Both the position numbers and the translations under genes were made by a program. Below, one piece after another: positions 1-4,950 of a stretch of DNA of 12,786 nt; positions within the stretch are counted from its first letter, which is position 1; each line of letters starts with the position of its first letter. The stretch is from Oscillospiraceae bacterium (GTDB taxonomy: Bacteria; Bacillota; Clostridia; Saccharofermentanales; Saccharofermentanaceae). The stretch covers positions 1 through 12,786 of the forward strand of contig CACXGG010000224.1 in the NCBI GenBank assembly GCA_902767145.1, written 5' to 3'. Below the pieces are notes generated by a model. That model was not told the DNA's origin and made no database searches. It worked only from the letters and a program-made list of their open reading frames with translations.

Positions 1-707
1 TCGATCTTTACGGAAAGATAGTTTACCTTGAAGGCATGGCCCAGCATCTGCTGATAACCGGAGTTATCTGGAAGATAAACATATGCATCATATCCGTCAA
101 GCTCCTCTGCCTTATCATCGAGATAATCGATAACAGGTACATATACCTGATTCCAGAGGGAATCGGGATCATTGAGGGGATCATCTGACCTGACACCGCA
201 GCAATAATATTCTCTGGTGTAATAGGAACTGCTTTCAAAATAATCGTCAAGGTCCTTATCGAAATTATCTTCGTAGACCAGCATCCAGACGATAAACTGA
301 AGTCCCCTTTCATCCTTTACGTTATTGAAATAATCAAGGTATTTCTCTGCAACATCGCTCTCTTCAGAAAGCTCAACGATGAGATCATAGACTGCATCAG
401 GATCATATGCCATGGCAAGGAGCCTGTTCCTTGTCTCATCAGAATAACCATCCTTTTCAGAAAGAAGGATCCTTGAATAGAGCCTGTTGGACGGTGATGA
501 CTTATTTGAATTAAGGCAGAATGCCCATCCGGAGATGACGTTTCCTTCACTGTCCTTGATGATATCCTTCTTACCATAGCTGGTAATGTAATAATCCTCG
601 GAACCATCAGCGGCCTTGGAATTATTTACGAAGAAAGTCATGGGGATGCAAAGAGCGATGATAAGTACTAATAAAACAGCAATAAATGAATGCTTAGTGC
701 GACACAT
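1..707 (-). CDS. Secreted thioester-domain (TED/TQXA-like) surface protein, N-terminal part
   Basis: The frame is open from the ATG at 707 to the left edge (235 codons, no stop), so the C-terminus lies outside the window. The start has AGGAGG at 715-720, 7 bases upstream. Residues 7-30 are a hydrophobic signal peptide, with a plausible cleavage site at SKA-A (residues 30-33). The mature part has GWAFCLN with Cys64, then, after a helical stretch, RGLQFIVWML with Gln137. This spacing resembles the thioester domains of Gram-positive adhesins, where an AYCL-type Cys forms an internal Cys-Gln thioester with a Gln in a (T)QxAIW-like motif. The mature region is rich in Asp, Glu, Tyr and Ser. Known family members attach covalently to host or surface molecules and often carry Cna-B repeats and a sortase signal further on; none of that can be seen here. 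The Gln is preceded by Leu rather than Thr, so the thioester is a prediction. Confidence 0.6.
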   Translation of the reverse strand, partial: MCRTKHSFIAVLLVLIIALCIPMTFFVNNSKAADGSEDYYITSYGKKDIIKDSEGNVISGWAFCLNSNKSSPSNRLYSRILLSEKDGYSDETRNRLLAMAYDPDAVYDLIVELSEESDVAEKYLDYFNNVKDERGLQFIVWMLVYEDNFDKDLDDYFESSSYYTREYYCCGVRSDDPLNDPDSLWNQVYVPVIDYLDDKAEELDGYDAYVYLPDNSGYQQMLGHAFKVNYLSVKI

Positions 708-758
708 ATTTATCCCTCCTATATACTAGAAAAACGCACCTGTTAACAAACCATTCAC

Positions 759-787
759 ATTTTATTAATACAAAATACTTATGTCAA
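759..787 (-). promoter_or_regulatory. Sigma-A-type promoter of the thioester-domain gene
   Basis: Read on the minus strand, a perfect -35 TTGACA (787-782) is followed by a 17-base spacer and a -10 TAAAAT (764-759). This would start transcription about 45 bases before the ATG at 707. It lies downstream of the asd terminator, so the surface-protein gene appears to be its own transcription unit. Confidence 0.75.
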
Positions 788-814
788 CGAATATTTAGGA
801 TTTCTTACAATTTT

Positions 815-847
815 ATAAAAGGTGCAGCAAAAAACTGCACCTTTTAT
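815..847 (-). terminator. Intrinsic terminator after asd
   Basis: A perfect 13-base-pair stem is formed by 815-827 (ATAAAAGGTGCAG) and 835-847 (CTGCACCTTTTAT), with a 7-base A/T loop. The GC core GGTGCAG/CTGCACC is flanked by A and T tracts, so it has the terminator form on both strands. It lies 34 bases past the asd stop codon and separates asd from the promoter of the next minus-strand gene. Confidence 0.85.
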
Positions 848-881
848 GTGTGAAATACTAGTACTTTTATACAATTATTGC

Positions 882-1967
882 TTATTTTGCTTTTATATAT
901 CCTTTTTTTGCAAGAAGTTCAGCAGTAAGCATACCGCCGCCGGCTGCACCTCTTAAGGTATTGTGGGAGAGGCAGGTAAACTTGTAATCGAAGATATTAT
1001 CCTCACGGAGTCTGCCTACGGATACACCCATTCCGTTCTCATAATAAGCATCGAGAGCGGGCTGAGGCCTGTTGTCCTCGTCGATGTACTGAAGGAACTT
1101 CTTGGGAGCTGAAGGAAGGTTCAGCTTCTGAGCCTCTCCCTCATACTCATTCCATGCCTTGATCATCTCTTCCATGGAGGGCTTGTTCTCAAAGGATACG
1201 CTTACTGCTGCAGTATGACCTTCCTGAACTGCTACCCTGTAGCACTGGGCAGAGATAACAGGGTTCTTTGCCAGCTCGATATGGTCTTCTGCAAAGCTTC
1301 CCCAGACCTTGAGGGGCTCCTTCTCGGACTTCTCCTCTTCACCGCCGATGTAAGGGATCATATTGCCCACCATCTCAGGCCAGTCTTTAAAGGTCTTTCC
1401 TGCTCCGGAGATAGCCTGGTAGGTGCAGACTGAGATCTGCTTGATACCGTTCTTAAGGAAAGGAGTAAGGGCAGGGACATAAGACTGGATGGAGCAGTTA
1501 GGCTTAACTGCAACAAATCCTCTCTTTGTGCCGAGCCTCTTCCTCTGTGCATCTATAAGAGCAGCGTGGTCAGCATTGATCTCGGGGATGATCATGGGAA
1601 CATCCTCAGTCCATCTGTTGGCTGAGTTGTTGGAGACTACAGGAGTCTCGAGCTTTGCGATCTTCTCCTCAAGGGCTCTGATCTCATCCTTCTTCATATC
1701 TACAGCGCAGAATGTAAAGTCAACCTGGCTGCAGAACTCTTCGATATTATCAGTTCCGTATACGATCATATCCTTTACATATTCAGGCATGGGGACATCG
1801 ATCTTCCATCTGTCACCACATGCATCCTCATAACGCTTACCGGCAGATCTGGGTGATGCGCATACCGCTACGCACTCAAACCAGGGATGGTTATCAAGGA
1901 GCGTGATGAACCTCTGTCCTACATAACCCGTAGCTCCGATAACGCCTGCTCTGATCTTCTTTTCCAT
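882..1967 (-). CDS. asd: Aspartate-semialdehyde dehydrogenase, archaeal/fungal type
   Basis: This 361-residue cytoplasmic enzyme reduces aspartyl phosphate to aspartate semialdehyde with NADPH. The product is the branch point to lysine/diaminopimelate, threonine and methionine. The N-terminal Rossmann loop is GATGYVG (residues 11-17). The catalytic Cys158 is in KPNCSIQ. QAISGAGKTF (184-193) and the RVAVQEGH stretch (Arg244, His251) supply substrate-binding and acid-base residues. IIPEIN (126-131) and the HPWFE/ASPRSAG pattern near the start point to the archaeal/fungal-type subfamily rather than the E. coli or B. subtilis type; the length fits. I chose the ATG at 1967 because the GGAGG site at 1978-1983 precedes it and the glycine loop then sits at the proper place. 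A longer in-frame start at 2036 would lie upstream of the likely transcription start. The gene has its own promoter and a terminator at 815-847. Confidence 0.95.
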   Translation of the reverse strand: MEKKIRAGVIGATGYVGQRFITLLDNHPWFECVAVCASPRSAGKRYEDACGDRWKIDVPMPEYVKDMIVYGTDNIEEFCSQVDFTFCAVDMKKDEIRALEEKIAKLETPVVSNNSANRWTEDVPMIIPEINADHAALIDAQRKRLGTKRGFVAVKPNCSIQSYVPALTPFLKNGIKQISVCTYQAISGAGKTFKDWPEMVGNMIPYIGGEEEKSEKEPLKVWGSFAEDHIELAKNPVISAQCYRVAVQEGHTAAVSVSFENKPSMEEMIKAWNEYEGEAQKLNLPSAPKKFLQYIDEDNRPQPALDAYYENGMGVSVGRLREDNIFDYKFTCLSHNTLRGAAGGGMLTAELLAKKGYIKAK

Positions 1968-1977
1968 GTTGTTTTTT

Positions 1978-2007
1978 CCTCCTGAATGTCCGTCTGTGAT
2001 GGACATT
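1978..2007 (-). promoter_or_regulatory. asd leader: small hairpin abutting the ribosome binding site
   Basis: In the asd leader, AATGTCC (minus strand, 2007-2001) and GGACATT (1991-1985) form a 7-base-pair stem with a 9-base loop. The ribosome site AGGAGG (1983-1978) follows one base later and lies 10 bases before the ATG at 1967. The hairpin ends just before the ribosome site, so it could affect translation or mRNA stability. I see no known riboswitch class here, and the stem could be incidental. Confidence 0.4.
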
Positions 2008-2026
2008 TGTATTTCTAATGTAGACA

Positions 2027-2055
2027 ATATTAGCATAACGATTTTTAAATAACAA
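2027..2055 (-). promoter_or_regulatory. asd promoter with extended -10
   Basis: On the minus strand, TTGTTA (2055-2050) is followed by a 17-base spacer and TAATAT (2032-2027), with TGC immediately before the -10 (extended -10). This predicts a start near 2020 and a leader of about 50 bases ahead of the asd ATG. Confidence 0.65.
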
Positions 2056-2061
2056 GTTTGA

Positions 2062-2100
2062 TATGCTAAAAAATAGAGGCCCCCTTATGCTAAAATATAG
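2062..2100 (+). repeat. Direct repeat of a TATGCTAAAA motif in the divergent asd/xer control region
   Basis: TATGCTAAAAAATAG (2062-2076) and TATGCTAAAATATAG (2086-2100) match at 14 of 15 bases and start 24 bases apart. A third TATGCTAA lies on the opposite strand at 2030-2037, inside the asd promoter. Two of the three coincide with extended -10 elements, so they may simply be promoter cores. A regulator site is an alternative. Confidence 0.5.
2088..2096 (+). promoter_or_regulatory. Likely extended -10 promoter of the recombinase/D-LDH pair
   Basis: TGC-TAAAAT is an extended -10 element without a recognisable -35 at the proper distance. Transcription would begin near 2103, which leaves room for the ribosome site at 2111-2117 but makes the upstream ATG at 2106 an unlikely start. 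Confidence 0.5.
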
Positions 2101-2110
2101 CTAATATGAC

Positions 2111-2117
2111 AAAGGAG
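2111..2117 (+). promoter_or_regulatory. Ribosome binding site that sets the recombinase start
   Basis: AAAGGAG lies 6 bases before the ATG at 2124. An in-frame ATG at 2106 would place this site inside the coding sequence and has no upstream Shine-Dalgarno sequence, so 2124 is the better start. Confidence 0.75.
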
Positions 2118-2123
2118 CAGCCT

Positions 2124-3098
2124 ATGATCTCATTTCCCGTACTCGATCAGTATGCAAATTACATGCTCGCCGTTTTAGGCAGGGCCGAACTGACCGTCAC
2201 GGAATATAAATATGATATAGTCTGCTTCTTCCGTTTCTGGAAAAAAGACCATAATAAAGTCCCGGACGATATTCCCTTCGACGAGATAGAACTCGATGAT
2301 ATAGATGAAAAGGCCATCAACAAGGTTACCACCGACGATCTCATGGTCTTCCTCATCTGGCTCTCCAGGGAGAGAAAGCTGTCAAATTCCAGCCGTGCCA
2401 GAAGGATCGCCTCCCTTAAGAGCTTCTTTAAGTACTGCCACTCCAAAAAGCACTTTATTGACCAGAACCCCGCGTATGATCTGGAGACACCCAAGCAGGC
2501 AAAGAGAAATCCAAAGTATCTCACCCTCCAGCAGAGCACCGATCTTCTGAAGACTGCTTATGAGGCCCCCAGGGCTTCCAATGAGAGGGACTTCTGTATG
2601 CTCACCCTGTTCCTTAACTGCGGCATGAGACTTTCGGAACTTAGGGGCATCGATATAGATGATATTCACGGAACAACTCTTACTGTTATAGGTAAAGGTA
2701 ATAAGGAAAGGACCATATATCTGAACGATGCCTGTATCGAGGCCATAGATGACTGGATGAAGGTCAGGTCTACCTTAAAGATCAAGCCTTCGCATAAGAA
2801 GGCCATGTTCGTCTCAAAGCAGGGCAACAGGATATCGGATGACATGATACAGATCGCCATCAAGCGTCTCATGACCGAGGCCGGTATCGATACAAAGGTA
2901 TATTCTGTCCATAAGCTCAGGCATACCGCAGCAACTCTTATGTATAAATACGGAAATGTTGATATCAGGGCTCTTCAGCAGATCCTGGGACACCAGAGCG
3001 TCTCCACTACCCAGATATATACCCACGTGGATGACCAGCAGCTGCAGGAGGCCGTAAACAGAAATCCCCTGGCGGGATTCGATCCCGAAAAGACCTGA
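2124..3098 (+). CDS. XerC/XerD-family tyrosine recombinase
   Basis: This 324-residue protein has the usual Xer length and two-part build: an N-terminal SAM-like core-binding domain (about residues 8-110) and a C-terminal catalytic domain (about 130-315). The full catalytic set is present: Arg169 (NCGMRLSELR), Lys191 (VIGKGNKERT), His263 and Arg266 (VHKLRHTAATL), His290 (LGHQSVSTT) and the nucleophile Tyr299 (QIYTHV). Family members cut and rejoin DNA at dif-like sites to resolve chromosome dimers, and some act as integrases. The ordinary length, clean context with metabolic genes and absence of flanking att repeats favour a housekeeping Xer role. I cannot tell XerC from XerD from the sequence alone. 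The gene is followed 14 bases later by the D-lactate dehydrogenase, suggesting one message. Confidence 0.9.
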   Translation: MISFPVLDQYANYMLAVLGRAELTVTEYKYDIVCFFRFWKKDHNKVPDDIPFDEIELDDIDEKAINKVTTDDLMVFLIWLSRERKLSNSSRARRIASLKSFFKYCHSKKHFIDQNPAYDLETPKQAKRNPKYLTLQQSTDLLKTAYEAPRASNERDFCMLTLFLNCGMRLSELRGIDIDDIHGTTLTVIGKGNKERTIYLNDACIEAIDDWMKVRSTLKIKPSHKKAMFVSKQGNRISDDMIQIAIKRLMTEAGIDTKVYSVHKLRHTAATLMYKYGNVDIRALQQILGHQSVSTTQIYTHVDDQQLQEAVNRNPLAGFDPEKT

Positions 3099-3112
3099 TA
3101 GGAGGAACTTTT

Positions 3113-4093
3113 ATGAAACTTGCATTCTTCGACACAAAATCCTACGACCGTGAAGTATTCGAGCCTAAGCTCAAAAAGTCAAAGATAAGGGTCAAGTTCT
3201 TCGACACAAGGCTCTGCGAGGATAATATAGCCCTGGCCAAAGGTTTTGATGCCGTATGTGTCTTCGTAAATGATGAGGTCAACAGCAAGGTTATTGATAC
3301 GCTCGGGAGCTATGGGGTAAAGTTTATCGCATTAAGATGTGCAGGTTTCAATAATGTGGACTATAAATATGCCGCAGAAAAAGGCATATCTGTTGTCCGT
3401 GTTCCCGCCTACTCCCCTTACGCAGTAGCAGAACATGCCATGGCTCTCCTTTTGACTATAAACAGGAAGATCCATAAGGCATATCTCCGCACCCGCGACT
3501 TCAATTTTGCCCTCAAGGGTCTCACCGGGTTTGACCTTCACGGCAAGACCGTGGGCGTCATCGGTACAGGTAAGATCGGCCGTGTATTCATTGATATATG
3601 TAAGGGCTTCGGCATGAACGTCATCGCCTACGACAAGTTTCCCATGGAGGGATCAGATATAGATTACAGGTCCCTGGAGGAAGTATACAGGGATTCCGAT
3701 ATCATCTCCTTCCACTGTCCCCTGACAGAAGAGACATATCACATGTTTAATCTCGGGACCATCAACAAGGTAAAGAAAGGCGTAGTCATCATCAATACGT
3801 CACGTGGCGCCCTCATCGATTCAGAGGCTCTTCTCAAGGGACTGCTGCAGAAAAAGATCGGAGCTACATGTCTTGATGTTTACGAAGAGGAAAGCGGTTA
3901 CTTCTATGAGGATTTCTCAGGCGAGATCATTTCCGATGAAGTCCTCTCAAGGCTAATATCCCTTCCCAATGTAATAGTCACATCACATCAGGCTTTCCTA
4001 ACAAAGGAAGCTCTGGAAAATATAGCCGATACTACCATAGAGAACCTTATTACTCTTGAAAAGGAAGGAACTTCACCCAACGAAGTCAAATGA
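3113..4093 (+). CDS. ldhA: D-lactate dehydrogenase, LdhA-like (2-hydroxyacid dehydrogenase family)
   Basis: This 326-residue cytoplasmic enzyme would convert pyruvate and NADH to D-lactate and NAD+ in fermentation. LRCAGFNNVD (residues 74-83) is the substrate-side motif very characteristic of E. coli-type LdhA. The NAD-binding loop is GTGKIG (151-156), followed by an acidic Asp174 at the end of the next strand, which fits NAD preference. Catalytic residues are Arg231 in NTSRGALID, a Glu in DVYEEE (255-260) and His292 in TSHQAF. The start has AGGAGG at 3100-3105, 7 bases upstream. The gene lies 14 bases after the recombinase gene and is probably expressed from the same promoter. The message then runs into the REP-like hairpin, which likely ends it. 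Related 2-hydroxyacid dehydrogenases are the alternative, but the motif match to LdhA is strong. Confidence 0.9.
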   Translation: MKLAFFDTKSYDREVFEPKLKKSKIRVKFFDTRLCEDNIALAKGFDAVCVFVNDEVNSKVIDTLGSYGVKFIALRCAGFNNVDYKYAAEKGISVVRVPAYSPYAVAEHAMALLLTINRKIHKAYLRTRDFNFALKGLTGFDLHGKTVGVIGTGKIGRVFIDICKGFGMNVIAYDKFPMEGSDIDYRSLEEVYRDSDIISFHCPLTEETYHMFNLGTINKVKKGVVIINTSRGALIDSEALLKGLLQKKIGATCLDVYEEESGYFYEDFSGEIISDEVLSRLISLPNVIVTSHQAFLTKEALENIADTTIENLITLEKEGTSPNEVK

Positions 4094-4110
4094 TTGACCA
4101 CCACCTGAGG

Positions 4111-4214
4111 TGACACATGGGGACGTATCTCCAGTTGACACAAACTGACACAAGGGGACGTATCTCTTAGTGACACACTAAAGCGTGTCAGACGAGATAC
4201 GTCCCCCAGTGTCA
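4111..4214. repeat. REP/BIME-like repeat cluster (two direct units, one inverted)
   Basis: Three 21-base units share TGACAC, two variable bases, then GGGGACGTATCTC. Two are on the plus strand (4111-4131 and 4146-4166) and one on the minus strand (4214-4194). TGACAC recurs after each unit at 4136 and 4171, and inverted at 4190-4185, giving spacings of 25, 10 and 25 bases. The second and third units can fold into a stem with 19 of 21 pairs, and a smaller TGACAC/GTGTCA hairpin (4171-4190) sits in its loop. This architecture resembles extragenic palindromes mobilised by RAYT (TnpA-REP) transposases. From memory, similar TGACAC/GGGGAC repeats occur between genes in Clostridia, but I could not search. 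No transposase is in the window. Confidence 0.75.
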
Positions 4215-4220
4215 GTTTTA
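4146..4220. terminator. Large hairpin probably ending the convergent ldhA and membrane-cluster messages
   Basis: The pairing of 4146-4166 with 4194-4214 (19 of 21 bases) gives a long stem, followed on the plus strand by GTTTTATTTA. It lies between two convergent genes that otherwise lack a terminator. It is most like an intrinsic terminator on the plus strand; the minus strand has no clear T run after the stem. Confidence 0.5.
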
Positions 4221-4224
4221 TTTA

Positions 4225-4950
4225 TCAGCCTCTGGTGGCGGAAGGTTCGGTCTCGGCGATGACAGGAGCAAGAACAGGAGCTTCAGTAGCTTCTGATTCA
4301 ACGGAGTCAGCCTCGCCTTCCTCATTTACGGGTACGTTGGGATACTTTACTCCCAGCGGATAGTAAGGAATGACCGTTACATATTTTTCCTGAAGGTTTG
4401 AATCCTCGTAGATCTTATTCTCTTCTGCCAGAGGCTCATCCCTGTAAGGGAGAGTGATGGCAGCTGTACTTACAGCCCAGATAACAAGGGTCAGGAGTAC
4501 AAGCTGGATTATAAGAAGAGGCGTCACCGGGAAAAGATCCATGATCTTCTGCCAGGACTTGGCACTCTTGCTCCTCTTTGTATCAGAAGAGATGAATTCT
4601 GCTACCTTATAGCCAGTGGAGTCGATCTTTGCCAGGATCTTTTCCAGCATGAAGTTTCTTGTATATTCGTCCAGGGTCCTGGGAGCGAAGGTGACATTTT
4701 CGGGAAGAGGATACTTCTCTACTATCTCCTTTGCGTTCTTCAGAAGGATCTCACCGAAGGTATAGACCACGTCTTCTCCCTTCAGGACTGATCTCTGCTG
4801 ATATGTATCCAGATATGACTTGACGATGGCCTGCTCGGCTCTCGTGGTCTCCTTGGTGATATCAAATACCGAGGAGTATACCATCTCCACCGTGCTCTGG
4901 TAGAAATCGGTTATATTGTCTCTGTTAAGTTTCTCATTCCACAGGTCCAT
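4225..4950 (-). CDS. Single-pass membrane protein with sigma-70 region 2-like N-terminus
   Basis: I do not recognise this 241-residue protein as a whole. Residues 16-76 (FYQSTVEMVYSS..., then TTRAEQAIVKSYLDTY and VVYTFGEILLKNAKEI) follow the helix pattern of ECF sigma factor region 2, where an AEDLVQETFLRAW-like segment precedes a WLLRIARN-like one. The match is degenerate and no region 4 DNA-binding domain follows. A basic stretch (TKRSKSAKSWQK, 124-135) leads into one strong membrane helix at about 140-166. The remaining 75 residues, probably outside the cell, are acidic and end in a Glu/Pro/Ala-rich tail. The ATG at 4950 is preceded by GGGAGG (4964-4959), and the frame overlaps the preceding transporter gene by 17 bases, implying translational coupling. 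A membrane-anchored sigma-like or decoy protein is possible; the similarity could also be coincidental. Confidence 0.7.
   Translation of the reverse strand: MDLWNEKLNRDNITDFYQSTVEMVYSSVFDITKETTRAEQAIVKSYLDTYQQRSVLKGEDVVYTFGEILLKNAKEIVEKYPLPENVTFAPRTLDEYTRNFMLEKILAKIDSTGYKVAEFISSDTKRSKSAKSWQKIMDLFPVTPLLIIQLVLLTLVIWAVSTAAITLPYRDEPLAEENKIYEDSNLQEKYVTVIPYYPLGVKYPNVPVNEEGEADSVESEATEAPVLAPVIAETEPSATRG

Noticed and set aside
1968..2036. Upstream extension of asd to an ATG at 2036
   Set aside because: It would place the predicted -10 and leader hairpin inside the coding sequence and adds residues ahead of the Rossmann strand; the ribosome site supports 1967.
2106..3098. Recombinase as a phage or integrative-element integrase
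   Set aside because: It has standard Xer length, no adjacent excisionase, no flanking direct repeats or tRNA, and metabolic neighbours.
4094..4224. CRISPR array between ldhA and the membrane cluster
   Set aside because: There are only three short units, one of them inverted, with no uniform unique spacers, which fits a REP-like element instead.
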